Assembly: GCA_002633025.1 (NCBI GenBank)
Contig: NMRB01000003.1
Span: 815,838-879,837, forward strand
Source: Notospermus geniculatus
Lineage: Eukaryota > Nemertea > Pilidiophora > Heteronemertea > Lineidae
Length of the DNA stretch: 64,000 nt
Direction of reading: 5' to 3'
Positions within the stretch are counted from its first letter, which is position 1; every line of letters begins with the position of its first letter. This document shows, piece after piece, positions 13,042-28,000 of this stretch. The notes beneath the pieces are model-generated. The model saw only the letters and a list, made by a program, of their open reading frames with translations, ran no database searches and had not been told where the DNA came from. A program made the position numbers and the translations under genes.

Positions 13042-16000
13042 GTAAGTAGATATAATTTTTCTCCACGTATCACCTATTTTAGAAAATTGTTACTTAATTT
13101 CGTTTGTGCGTTTAAATGAATAATCGCCAAACGATTGCATGGCTCTCCCAAGTCCATAACCGTGTATTCTATTAACGTGTCTGTTATTTCTGCTGCAGGT
13201 CCGTGCTGATGGAGTATTCGAACTGGGCCTGGAAAACTTTTCAAATAAAAACGGCATAAACAATGATGGTAACTGTTGCAATGGAGCGCGGACGTCGGGA
13301 AAGTGCAGCCAACGATGCAGAACATTTTTTCGGATATGTCTAAAGGAATATCAAACTCATATTAAATTGAATTCGAAATGCACGTACGGCAGTCTGGAGA
13401 CGCCGGTATTCGGAGAGGATTCGGCCGGAGAGTTTCTGATCCCGACTTCCGTCAAAAACACTTCGTTTCTTAACCCTGTGCAATTTTCCTTCACATTCGC
13501 ATGGCCGGTAAGTCTCTTTTCTTTTTTATTCACCTCTTCTTTCGACTCGTCTGCTGAGGCGGCTGATTCACCGCGTACGGTGACAGAAGTCAGAACACGT
13601 GGAACGAAGGGCTTTGATAAGCCCAAGTTCGTTTTGAATCGGGAAAGCACTGCGCTGTCCATCTTTCATCTGGTGGTAGCCTACTTGCCCAAGCCGAATG
13701 CGGACGTTACATTGTGCGCGTCTTGGACAACTTCCAAACTCTCGTGGAGCGCACGTGTGCGGACAGCGTAAATGGGAGTGCATCCTGACCTAAATCCTTC
13801 CCTTCTTGACACGGGCCTATTCAATTTTCTCATCCTATCGAAGTTACGTTTATAAAGGTGAAACTAGGTTAACTGGTCTGAGGACGTCGACGGTCGTGCC
13901 GAAAAATGAATCGAATTTGGCGCCTTTGAATTCCCAAGCCAAGCTGAGTGTATATCTTGAGTCATTTGCGTTGTGGGCGATACAATTGGCGGGAGTTTTG
14001 ACACATCACTCTGCAATTTCAGTTGACACTCATGTTCAGAGATACCTTTATTGCTCCTTGGGCAAATTGCTTCCATAACAAAACTGTTGACCGATTTCAT
14101 GGCGCACGTGTTTTCCTGGAACCAGTATACAATTTGGGCACCGGTGAAAGTAGACGATTGAAATCAATTATAATTTCATGTATTTCGATTCAAATTCAAT
14201 TTTGAGTGGCTCTTGACAAAACCAGCGTCCCTGGGACGCTCCATCGGTCAAAAGTGTGCTCATGCATGTGTTAACTGTCATAACGAGCCACCAAGGTCCA
14301 GGCCGAGTGAGTGACCCACTGCAGACCCTCCATTTTCTCTACCTTCATGCGTTTGCTTCTTTTCTAGGGGACCTTCACGTTAATTGTCGATGCTTGGCAT
14401 GATATCACACTGGACGGTCCCTCGCCAGGTAAGAGAATGCAATCTTTTTTATCATCTTTATTTAATGAACCCCAGTTTTGTCACACTGAGACTTTGTGAC
14501 TATTCCTGCCTCTAAACCCGGTAACACCACCATCCACACGCCATGCCATGATAGTACGCGTCGTCACATGGGGCATCCTAGTTATCACAGGAGCAGACTT
14601 CCCCCAGGTGAGCGAATTACCGCCCAGAGACACACTGATTGAGATGAAACATAAGACGCTCGACGCGTGCTATATCTTTTCCACATAACTTCGCGGGATG
14701 AGGTTACCCATAAATAGAAGGACAGAAATCTCGGAATGAACACAGTTCTTGATTGTATAGAGGAATTCATCCCGGAACAAGCTCCGAGTGACGTGAAGTT
14801 TTTACAACCATTTCAAAGATCAACACGGGCTATCCTAAAACACGGCCTAACTGTGTTTACTTTGCAATGTGGGACGGTTACCTACGAGGGAGTTATGGGT
14901 GGATGACCTTCGCTTGTACTCTCTCTTTCTTCTCTCCTGCAAAAACAACATGCCAGCAAGGCGCTAATGAAATGTTACACACGAGTGATCCACTACACGG
15001 CAACCGGACCTGTTTCACACCTCCAAGTCGCGTACGGTAAAGGTGCCATACCATCGGCGCACTTGTATGGTGGAATCCGACCTGTAGCGTCCTGAACCAG
15101 AATAGCCAAGGAAAACCTGTAGACAAATCTCACATCTGTTCTGCTGAATGCCAGAAGATTAGCGTGTCTAAGACGTGCACCCTATAACTTCCCACGTTTT
15201 TGTTATGTTATCAAAATGTCAACGAAACAAGTGACCGGTATTATAGTAACAATTCCAGCCACACGGCCATCTGTCGCCGACCAAGGAGAGCAGACCAGTG
15301 GACCGTTGTGCGTCGGTCCCAAATCGGTGGCACGAAAACGCCGCCTGGGTCATTGATATTTGCTCCATTCTGTGCAAAATCACGACGTGATGTTCATTTA
15401 TTCATCCAAAACTCAGACATGACCGAAACACAGACGCTCTGTTCGGTCGTCTGCTGATTTTTCGTGTTTGTCGCTGGGGGTCGTCTACAAAATCACAATC
15501 CACAGTGAAAGTGGGCGAAGAAATACACGTGGGACCCCTTTATCGCATACTGTGGGCAGGCCTATAACGACTCCGGTTGTGCCACACGTGGTGCGTGAGA
15601 GTCCACCAGGTGATCGGCCAAGTTGACTTGAAATTGTTGAAATTGTCACATCGGGCAGATCCCGCGCGCGGACACAGATACCAGTGTTGGGAGTTCTACA
15701 CTGGGTTGGACTACACCATGGTGTTCAATGTACATGTTCATGTATATTTACTGATATTAGGCCCGATACTTGTGCATTATGTGATGCCGACAAAAGTTGC
15801 ATTAAAAGGGCATTCGATTATGTATGAGGTGTAGTATATCATGTTGACACAACCGTTCAGTAAAACATCTGTACCTCAGTCCATTATTCGATATCGACTG
15901 ATAACCCTATCCGTCGCACGCACCTGTTTATCTGTCGGTCCCTCTGCAAGGTTTTCATGTATAGGGCGTCTCAGAAAAACCTCCACACACAAGAACCCAT

Positions 16001-19000
16001 TGCTAGGGGACTATTCTCTATGAAGCTCTGCCAGAGAGTGCCCATAGCAATCGTCTGTAGTCTTACGCTTATCCCAAATATCTTTTATGTTTTAGGCAGC
16101 CCACGGGAGCTGATCACCCGCGTTGCTGTCGCGACATCGGCAAATGTTAGCAACTCCTGGAGTAGATTCAAGCACAAAGCACGAAACGGTGATATTCAGC
16201 TCGACTACAGCTATCGGATTAGGTGTAGTGCGAATTACTATGGGCCGGGGTGTTCCAAACAGTGCATGCCAAGAGATGACGCCCATGGACATTACGACTG
16301 TGATAGCGAAGGAGAGAAAAAGTGCAAGAATGGATGGACAGGAACTTACTGTAACAAAGGTAAGAACTAATGAAAATCATTTTTTTTCAGTAATGTGATT
16401 CTCGGATAATCAGGAGGATGTGATTCTGAGTTACTTTTGGATTATCTCTGTATCGGACTATTCGGGATTATTAAATGTGCCACAAATTTGTGAACGGATT
16501 ATTATTCAATTGGCCAAGAGGGGCACACCTAGACGACGGAGCGCCACTCTTAACTGTCACGGACGAAAGCGGAACTAGTATCGACACATTTGAGGTGTCG
16601 GCATCAGAAAACCCGTCCAGGTTTGATGTATATATAGGCTATATTTCCCCGGCGATCCTCAGTTGTTTTTGATAAGCCTACGCATGTACCATCATTTCAT
16701 GCAACTCTCAACAACTATTTTAGGCCTCCATTATGCTTTTCGAATATGATCTTCTCACCATCGCTCCACCATAGCAAAACTGCGGAGACAGATTTTTGGC
16801 TGCCGGTGTAGCCCAGGCTCCATCAATCATCTAATGGGTGCCATGGTTCCACATCTTCATGACTGATAATACCGTGTCCCTATTATCGAACACGTTCCTA
16901 CAGTCAATAGCTTGAAGCAGGAAGCGAAACAGTCGCTCCTTTGGTCGTGTTCAACCAAGCATCCTATTTGAACTCGCCAAAATGGTCATGCAACTGTGCC
17001 GCCCGCAACTAGGACACTTCCGCCTTTCAACAGCACGTTTTGAGAACTGCTTTTCGTCAGTTCGACCCACACCCGTCATGCCCGTGTCTTGGAGACAAGG
17101 AAAGAGAATTTAAAGAACTCTCATTGCATGGCCTTGTATCGCATCTAATCCCTGGCTAGTCATGTCAGTGTGATATTCAGGGAATGCTCGCATAACAGGC
17201 TGAATATGGTTGTTGACTGTCGAGAACCGTACGCCGGCCTCCCCACGTTTTGACTGCACACAAAATCTACTTTCTGCAATGACTTGATCTTACTGGAAGG
17301 ACGGCTACGTTCGTTCTAACTGGGTTGAGGCGACTCCAAACGCGTGTCAAACGCCGAAACATTCGGAAAATGACCACTTTCCAAGAAGAACTCAGGACAA
17401 CTTCAAGTGGGCGGAGTTTCCACTTGCGCCCTGATTTAGACTACTCTTCGACATTGCAGTGTCTGCCTAGACAATAGAACAGATGTTAGCTAATAGACGA
17501 CTCTCAATACCTGTCCACATAACGCGACAGACATCTTCCCATTTCGGCAAGTTTCACTTGAATCGTATTATATCCGGACGACATCTGTTTTTGAATAGCT
17601 GAATAAATTGACCGATTGGTCTTGTGTAGTTAGGTATAGAAATGTAACCCTCGGCCTCCGCGGTGAGACGGCATTATCGCAAGCCCATGATGCCTTCGAC
17701 TTCACCGCTCTGCCGTCTTTTTCACCTCTACACAACGTACCCTAAAATCCAAGTCGTCATGTGTCGCAGGTGATTCTTACCCAGCTCATCACCTTTTTGT
17801 CACGCAATTCATCGGACTCAGAGGTGCACTCAGCACCTTAAAACAACAGACGAACTCTAGATTATTCCGATTGCCTGGGGCCAAACAATCCGAAATAATT
17901 GCGAACCTGGTGCAAACCGTATGTGTCCTCAGCCTCCGAGAATAGTGTGTGCGTTCTTAGACGCCGTGGGCGTAGATGGTCTCAACGAAACCTCTGTACA
18001 AAAAAATGTCGCATGACGGCTGGAAAGATAGTGAGCGAACCACGCCCGCCACCAGACCAGGTTGCGAAACTCAGAACCCAGAACTCAATCCTCGATACTT
18101 CTGCAATCTTGGTAAAGTAGTTCTTGAAGGCAGGCAAGACAATGTGATAAACCTGTTGGCGAGATCCAAAGCACCAATCACTTGATTTTGAAGTGCAGTC
18201 AAAAGGTATCGGGGTAGTGCTTGTGACTGACAATCTTCTTATCCTCGAGTATTTTCCGATACGTTCTTCGGAGATACTTGGCGCGGTAACCCGTCCGGCT
18301 TCACCGGTGTGGTGTGAAAGGAAATGGAACTTAGCAAAGCTAACTCGATCAGCGAGCGCATAAAAGACATACATGTACTGGCGATTGTCCATGTGCGCCC
18401 CTTGAGGGCAAAATTTTCAATTAAGGGACATCTCTCACGCTGAGGGAGGTCGCCGATCAGGATCCAAGCGAGACCCGACGTACCACAATAAGCTTACTCG
18501 CAAAAAAGTGATCTTGCTCAATTAATGCAACAGCCCATTGGCAGTGTGTCCTGAAAGGGCCGTCCAAATCACGTCCAAATCTTGCCTACTTGGTGGTCGG
18601 GGCGAATGCATTACATACACGCCACAGACTTGCCAGACAACCACATCGCCATACCAGGGTAGTAGACTGCAGAAGTCCGTCCCACGTATAACGTACTCGT
18701 AAGTCAATGGCTGTCGTCAATGGATTCTGCTAATGGCCTGCCCATGCTCCCAGGGTCCGCTGTCATCAATGATTTCATTCTGCACGCTTACTATTCCACG
18801 TTACTATGGTGGCAGGATCAGGGTGTTGGCCAAGTTTTTTTGACTGACGTTTGTGCAGTTGCTAAGCCTTTGGTCCATTAGGTTTATGAATCCTTCGTCA
18901 CTGCAACGTTCAGAGCAGTTGCACCACGTCAAGTGCAATATGCACCACTATATGGAATGTTCGATGGAGGAGTAATATCACATTTGTTGTACATGTAGGT

Positions 19001-22000
19001 AACACTTTCAAAGCTTACCCACCTCAGACCATGCTACTGTCACCTTCGCAAGCACTCCTGTACTGTCTGGCTGAGTTGAAACGGGAGCTATCCACTTGAG
19101 AACACAATTTCAGTTGCATGGACAATGGCCCTTAAAACGCATGCATGACAAAAAGGCAACAAACAAGGACATACCGGGTGCTACATGGATATGTACTTGG
19201 TTCATGGAGGCTAAGCTGTAAGCAGCAGACATTACGAGCTAAAAATATCAATTATATGGAGAGGATTAACCCCTCGACTCTAGACTCATAGAACTGAACA
19301 TCCAGACATTTCATCTGACCTCCTAAGTTCTCCCTTATTGTTGTAATCTACAAGCATACCTTTAGAGAATATCGTATAGTGTAGATAGATTCAACAACTT
19401 CGACGGTTATTGCCATAGCATGATGTTCCTTCAAACACTCTCTCATTCACTTGCTCCTTGCGATTGGTTTCACATGAGTTCAGATACTGGAATGCTTCTG
19501 GCGATTCCAATCAGTTTCCCAATTACGTTCCAGTTAGGAACAGTTTACTGTTAATTTTCCAAGTTCTGCTAACTGGGTATCCTACCAGGTAACACCAGTC
19601 GAATTCGACTTTTGCTTTGTGATAAACGCCTATAATCATTAGCTTGATGAGAGTAACTCTGACTTGACTCGGCAATGAAAATGAAAGTGCTTGCTCTCAA
19701 AATGGACGTTTTATTACAGTGACATTGATAATTTACATTGTGGCTATGTCTTCATTGACCAGAATATTTCCGAATTTTTCGTTAGAATCACTTTGCTCTT
19801 GATAAATTCTGAATAAGTACATAATTTGTCATATCAATCGAAAGTAATCAACAGTGACAGATTTTCATTCAGAACATCTTTGGCAAATGCAATTCACTTG
19901 TTATCTCCCCCTCATCTCAGCATAAAAAATAACATTATTTCTTCTATTCTGTCATTTCCAGCCATATGTCTTAAGGGATGCCATCCAACACAGGGGACCT
20001 GCAGAAAGCCAAATGAGTGCATGTAAGTGACCATACATGTGGGACTTTCTCTGTACCTTTATGACATCTACATGTATGACATTACTCAAAATATAGAAAG
20101 ACCTTCACATGATATGTTAGTGGTATATACAGCGGTTTTACGACACACGTCAAATGTTTAAACGATACGATATTAAAACATCATATAAATTGAAAGCATA
20201 AACATTGGTGTACAAACTCCTTTCATAACAAATTGAGGAGGGGTTGGGCAGGATCTGCCCACTTGCAAAACAAAGAGATTGTGTCTTTGTCAAAACATGT
20301 CAGGAGTAGTATGGCAACGAAGTGTTTTTAATCAAATTACATGTACTGATAATGATACACCACATGGGGCGTATGTAATCAGCTGACAAAACACCCCACC
20401 CCTGCAGCAGTTTGACCTGTTAGCTTTCGCATGAAATTATCGTTTGATACATGAAGAAGTTGTCTACTAAGAAGCAATAGATTTGGGCTTAGGACTTCTA
20501 CCACTGAATTTGTATTTCAATCTTCAAATTGCGGAATGAACTGTGTCAAAAGGCGATGTACCATATTTACTATTTCTCAGGTATCGTTCGCAAGAGTTTC
20601 AATCTCCTCCTGCAATACACCCCATCCTACTTTCATGCTAGAATTTGGACCTGGTCTGCACTAATAAGAACATATGGCAATTTGCTGGGCCCTTATTTGA
20701 ATTCCTTCGACAAGTGTAAACTTTAACACATCAATAACACCTGTTGCTGGCCTGATTGGCCTGAAATATTCTATTAATAGGCCTGCTGGTTCCTCCTGAT
20801 TGATTTATTCGCAAGCAATTTATTTCGATCACTAACCATTTAGAAGTACCGTAAAGATAAGTGATCAAGGTCACGATCTAGGACAATCCTGACATCAGAT
20901 TTAGACCAAATAATGGGACGGAGAATGTAGAGAAATGGTGCACTCACAAGACCGACAACACACAGTCAGCAAGAGCAACTTTTAAAAATCAATTTCTGTT
21001 TTAGCACGTACCCTTTCTAAGGAGAAAATTGCTCTGTTTCAGATGCCAAAACGGATACCAGGGTGATCACTGCGAGAAGTGCAGGCGCTACCCTGGCTGC
21101 AAAAATGGTACCTGCAAGGAAAAGTGGGAGTGTAATTGCGATCCTGGTTGGGGAGGACTTTATTGTAATGAAGGTAAGATTAAGCAATATTATTTTCTCG
21201 CGAATGTACATTCATGAAAAAGTTGCACTCTCCTAGTGTGTTGTGGTGATAATCACACTACTGTAAGTGTTCTCTGAGCATTTTATATGGAAGCACAATG
21301 ATACCTACAAATCGGCGTTCCATTCTGCGTATATAACAAACTGCACCTACGGAAACACATATGAACGTGATCAATATCAAATCAATGAAAGAACATTTGA
21401 GTTCAATACATTGATAGTTTATATCATTAATAATAGATGTTCTGGCATATCTTGGAAGGAAGGGCATTTCATCCGAGTCTGCGATGACAAATACTAGTAA
21501 TCTGTAATCACTTCTAATGCTAGGACTTATTAATTTGACTTGAAAGTTAACCTTGTACCTTTCAAACGCGTCTATGTATATTCATTGCATGAGATCAGCC
21601 AACCAACATGCCAATATATCTTGTAGCCGATGCCGCATTATTCATGAACTTGCAATCTTCAGAGATGGCGGCATGAGTGTAAAATGATGCTGCTTTCGAG
21701 TTTGTGGAATACCTCGAACCTGGAGAGTTGCTAGTAATTGGATACAACCGCAGACATCTAGCATGTTCTTTGATTAAATTATGGTATCCTGATTAGGTAG
21801 CATTAAAGATGCATTCACAGGGATTGGTCATGGTCATGCATTGCTTGGTGCAGGACCGAGGACACATGTACGCTTATTGGTTGCCTTTTGCGTCTTCACT
21901 AGTAGACCTAGGTGGCAGCAGATTCCTTCAATAGACTGGAAAATACGGAGAGAATCAGTCTAACTTTGCCCTTCCTGTTGTCTTTAGATAGGCTTGTTCT

Positions 22001-25000
22001 GGGTCCAGATCCCAAGCAAGGGTAAGACATGAAAACTTAAGAACAAGTCTGTACATGTATATTCTTGGAAAATGGAGGCTGTCTTAGTAATCGGTAGTTG
22101 GTTTTGCAAAAAAGGATGCTTAATATTTAAGTCTGGCAGTAAAAGCTAGTTCTATAAACATATTACCAATGTGAGAACCTGGAAAACGAGGATAAAAGCT
22201 TTTTATAATTCATAATTTCGTAATGGTAACCACACTGAAATCGTAATTAAACAAATTTAAATACCAAAGATGTAAAATGAGGACAAGTTCCCCTCAGTTC
22301 TTTAGTTAAAGCGTTATTGATCAGCACTGGTTATTTTTGTCTGTGCCATGAGACTATTCAACTAGCATACAATTATTGCTAGAAAACAACTGTCTGAAAT
22401 AGATACAGGTGAACTGAGGTAAAAATGTACTATAACGGTAATATAAAACAGTTCACAATCACAGGTAAACAGGTTGATATCTTTTGACAACGGATATTAG
22501 GACAGAAATCATCTCCTAATCTAATAAACGTGAGGTAACCCCTCAGGTATGCATTATGATTTCAGATTTCGTCCATATCACATCATGCAATGATGAAACA
22601 TGAAACACGATAAAGCCATTTCGGAAAAAATGAAATAATGGCAAAGCCGTTTGAATTATATGTATATATGACACCGTAGTGATTGCTATGACACTTGGCA
22701 AAAAACAGAGTAGAAATCAAGGATGAAAATGAATCTTACATTTGGATGAATTCGAGAAATGTACTTAATGTGGGTTCACGACTCACAGGTGATATGGGAT
22801 AAATTGGATATGGACCAATTATTTCAAATACCTCTTGGTGTAAGTGTGGATTAATAGTATTGATGACACTAGAGGATTCGGATTTGGGTGCAGCAAATAC
22901 GTTAAACTGCTGATATTGCTGTTCAAATCATAGCCTATTCGCAGCATTGCAGATCTTAATTGCCTCTGGATGGAGACACTGTGTCTTCCGGATATTGATG
23001 CCAATTAAATTGGACTAGTGTTTCAGCGCACTATTGATTAATGTTGAGCTCTTTATTGGTCCCAAGTGGTGAACTTATTGCCCCGATGAGACCACCTGTA
23101 TTGTTTTACCGAAAATGAGAAACTTATATGGCCAATTACAGCGTACAAGAGCTTAATTAATTGGGTACTAATGCATGGACTGCTCATCAGATTTCTCTGT
23201 GTGAATCTGTGTCCCAAAGAAACAGGACATGTTGTACGTTATTACCTTGGCTTTCCATGCTGCTATTAATGAGTACCTTTTAAGTATGTTTTCGCAATTG
23301 CACATACCTCTCTCAAATGTTTACCTCCATTGATTTTCTGCAATGCACATGCCAGCTAAACAATGCATTTTAGTAGACTTCATTCACCATGATGAAGCAT
23401 ACTTAAAATCGATTTTGCATTCTAAAATTCATATTTGTTGAAGAGATGGCTTTTTCTGTGACTGGCAGGTTTCTCTCTGTAAACTTACTGTTGACATGAT
23501 GTCCACGAGGTCACTTCTGGAAGCGCGTATACCTCGTTTGTTTAGAGCAGAACCTAAGGACACAGATGTCCGCCAATCAATGCAAGTCACATAATGCATA
23601 TCTCGAGCAATTGGTCATAGACAAATCAAATGTAATCTAGACAGATACAACTAGTCTCCTCTGTAGTCTTTTGAGCAGTGGTCCTTTCTTTACTTTGATA
23701 GTAGACAGCTGTCACTGACTACTCCATTGTTAGTGACAAATCCTTTCTATTTCAACAATAGTGATGTGCTGCAACAGTCTGTGATGATATATTTAGGGAC
23801 CGTATGAGATATTGTAATGGGTATAACCCATACGAAATACACCACAGGAGTCACCAATTGTATAATTAATATATTGCTGGGGTAGAGTATGAGATAGAGA
23901 ACAGAGGGGGGAACTGTGCTGCTGCTGCCTCATCACATCTATCACGTGCCATGGGAAAGACAATAGTATCCATTCTGTAGACATAAGGCAGACTTTTTCA
24001 ACATAGACAAATATAGATATAGAATATAGATATTTTGAAAATTTCATTTGAAAAACAAAACGGGTAAAATAATAAGATATCCATTATACTTTCCCTCATT
24101 CCAGATCTCAATTACTGCACCAACCATCGGCCATGTCTAAATGGTGCAACATGTACCAACACTGGTCGAGGTAGCTACACATGTCACTGCCGGCCAGGAT
24201 TCTCTGGAACTAATTGCGAGATCTTACGTGACAAGGACATAGACGACTGCATTGAGAATCCATGTCTGAACGGAGGCACTTGTACGGTAAGCAATATCAA
24301 CAAATATGCGACTCATCAACTACCATGCAACGTACAATATGTCTTTCCAGTCTCAGTTTTAATTTGATCTGCTGCACCCTGTTAGTATCAGAAATCCGCC
24401 TTGGCTATTGTTGGTTAGTAGGGCTAATCTGTTGCAAATTCTTTCCATGTGCAAACACAGCCTTATAAAAAATGCATGGCATCCCTATTTGTCGACAGTA
24501 ACAAAGGCATTGATTAACCCTGGAAAGTACCCACTGAACAAAGCGACTCAAATCTCACTTAATCAAAACTGCAGACCCTGTAGGTAACCAGGCATCACAG
24601 AGACAGGCCATTGTGGTTACGTTTGTTATGTCAACCATAACCAAGTGACCAGGACTGATCCTTAAAATGCAGTTTTGTCAAGAACTATAATGATATGGTA
24701 AACGTATCATACAGAATTGTTTTGCATTCCTAGTAATCTGGGAATAAAGGAATAGGGACAAAAAGGGCCATATTGCTGGTGAAATGTGGGTGCCCTGAAT
24801 CTACCATAAAATTATAATGATTGCCGAGTCACTATGTGTGATGGGGTTAAACTTATCTATTGCTCCTAAACTAACTGCACACACACCAAATCATGTTTGG
24901 TTACGGCTTCTATTTGCCTTTCTCAAGCTCAATGGCAACAGTTAGTACGCTAGTCTGGGAGCAATGAGTGTGTGAGAATTTATGGCCACGATGATTCCTA

Positions 25001-28000
25001 GTAATTTATAGATATATTTATTTGTCTAATATTTTGTATATTAGGATAATAGTTTTTCCCATGTGGTATGCTATAAGAGCCCTTAGTTCGAAGACTCTAT
25101 GGATCGATACATATGAAATGAACACAGTGATATTGAATTCTGTGATTAAATTGAAGTTGTTTGGCTCAACACAGTAGATATGTCGTGGATTCATGTTGTT
25201 ACAATGTAATGGCAGAACCAACACTCTATGGCAATCACAGAATGAGGCTTATTGGGTTTGTGTGGCAATGATCATCTCCTCAGTTTAAAGCAAAAGACAC
25301 ATCTCAGTACGAATTGTTCACTGGCATAATCTTGATTCCTTAGCCAAATAACTTATATCTGAACGTTCTTTACTTTCAGGACATTGGTCGAACCTTCCGG
25401 TGCAACTGTGCACATTCATATCATGGCAGGCACTGCGAGTCCAATAGCACCAGTTGCAAAGAAAATCCCTGTAAAAATGCCGGCACATGCTATGATCGAG
25501 GAGAGTCATATGAATGCCAATGCCATTCTGCTTTCCATGGAGTCGATTGTGAAATGGAAAAGGATGAATGTCTCTCAAACCCCTGCAAACATGGTAAGGA
25601 AACAGTATAGAAATCATTTCAAGCGTACTTCTCTCAGTTTACGTTTTAACCAGTGTGGACAGTATTCTAGAAACAATCATGAAATACATAGAAGATCTCT
25701 GGTTCTTTTCAAATGAATTACCACCAGCAAATTACTTCGATAACTTCACCCATTGGAACTTCTGAAAACTTTCATCACCTACCTACCACCATATCTGCAG
25801 TTTTTTATTCGAGGTAAATGAAGTGTAAGGTGAACCTTGCTCATTTGTAAAAGAGAAACTAACGTATGGTGTGAAAAAACACAAAATCTGCCAAGGAAAA
25901 CAGTAATTTTTGGTCTATTGTTGTCTCAAGCTAAGAGACACATGCACTGTATAAGCGCTTTGCAAAATTATGAAAGCACTTGATTTTTCTCTTTGTGGTA
26001 CCGGGTATTTGCTATTCAGATCACACAAGCCAAATATATGAGATAAAATGATAAAGTTCCTGGTGCTGGGGTGAAACATTTCGAGTCAGTGAGGAATTCG
26101 CCCCATTTTCGATTTAGCGTGGGATCATTTGGCAGAGTCGAACTGCAATCCTACACCTTGATCCTGTTTTCTCCTCCTACACCTTCAAAGGTGTGAAAAT
26201 GAGGTAGAAGGGACTCTTGATGAAGGAGACCCTACAATTATCAGTGGATCCCAATTGTACATCGCATGCCAGTGGTTGGTAGCCAGCGTTGGGACTGTTG
26301 CTTCTGACAAGCAATAAGGAGAAGTTATGCAATTTGGGAATTCGGTTTCCCAATTGTGCAACATGGAGGAGAGGGTAACCCTAGGGAGTAGTCCACCGTT
26401 GATTAAACTCATCAAACAAGAATTATACAATGATTTCTTGCGGCAAACACTTTGCTCAGTGAGGGTCCACTAATGAAAGGTCTGTAGAGACAATGATAAC
26501 ACAAAGGTTTAGACCTCCTGTATCTGTGCACAAAACCTCCCAACCAATTCTTGATTTTTACTGTGAATAAAACGGCTTAAACTAGGACCACGATATGGCC
26601 AGTGGGCAAATATCTTCACAACTTGTACAAACTTGTTTTCTTTCACACCTCAGAAGAGGCAACTGAAAATTTCAGTTATAAATAAAATTCATGGAGACTT
26701 TCTCATGGCACATCAGCTGAACTGCCTATTTTATTCACCCCCACACCAAGACAACACAATGTGCAAGTTAAACCTGGGGCATGAAATAAAATAAGCTGTG
26801 GTAGCAAGCTAAGAAAACAGTCGGTAACTTGGCAGTCATTTATCCTGTATAATAAGTAGTATACAACTGGAAGCAATGTGATACAAGATGTACAGTTGTG
26901 ATAAAAAATAAAATAGTTTTAATCAGACCAGGGAATTATAAAGGTTACTATTCGTCTCAAGTTACTCAGACAAAGGTGTGGGGAATACCTGCATGCCCCC
27001 AAGTATTTGTTTGAGCTGTTAACATATGCCAGGTACCGCATTGCAAAAATCATTGCAGAATGCCTGGAAGGGAATACCGAAGTACTACTAGTATTTACTA
27101 AATGAGAGACATAGAATTACAGAGGGTGGCTCGAATTACCAATGTCCAGTTGATTTTACAAACCAATAATATATCAGAAGATGTGATATCTGACTTGACA
27201 AACTTTTGTGAAGTGAGAAAGTAACTTGACAGACACTTCTTCGTTTTTGCTTCATTGTCAATTACTTCTCATCAATATGATATGTCAGCTCATATCAATC
27301 AGATTTCCATTATCCTAGCCCACTCAAATTTGCGTATAAAATGGGTATTAGTGTAGATTTGTTTCCTGCAGTGGTATGCAAGATGAGATTGAGAAGTGTT
27401 TGGCAAAGGCCTGCTCATTGCATTAGAAACGATGTGTGAATCAGTTGAGAGGGAAATTTCCCCAATCTTGTTTGTATGTTTACCCACTTAGTGAAATGAA
27501 CAAATGTTTCTTTTCTAGATGGACGCTGTGTTGATGAATACAATGGATATCGTTGTGTTTGCCCAATTGGATATATTGGCCAAAATTGTGAGACAAATGA
27601 AGATGACTGCAACCCAAATCCTTGTCAAAATAATGGAAAGTGCCAGGATTTAGTGAATGATTTCAAGTGTCGGTGTAATCCTGGATTTGTTGGCCCTCTC
27701 TGCCAAGAAAATGTGGATGATTGTATCACGCAGCCATGTGCTAATAATGGAACATGTGAGGATCTGGCGAATGATTTTCGTTGCATTTGTCCACCAGGAT
27801 TAACGGGCAAGGATTGCAGTGTTGATTTCAATGAGTGTTCAAGTGCTCCATGTCTGAATGGTGGAAATTGTGTAGATAAAGTCAATGGATACATGTGCGA
27901 GTGTAAGAGAGGATTCGAAGGGCAACGTTGTGAAACTGGAAATGGGACAAACCTTGCCCTTGAGGCACCGCAGGATTCTCCAAGTTTGACCATGCCACAT

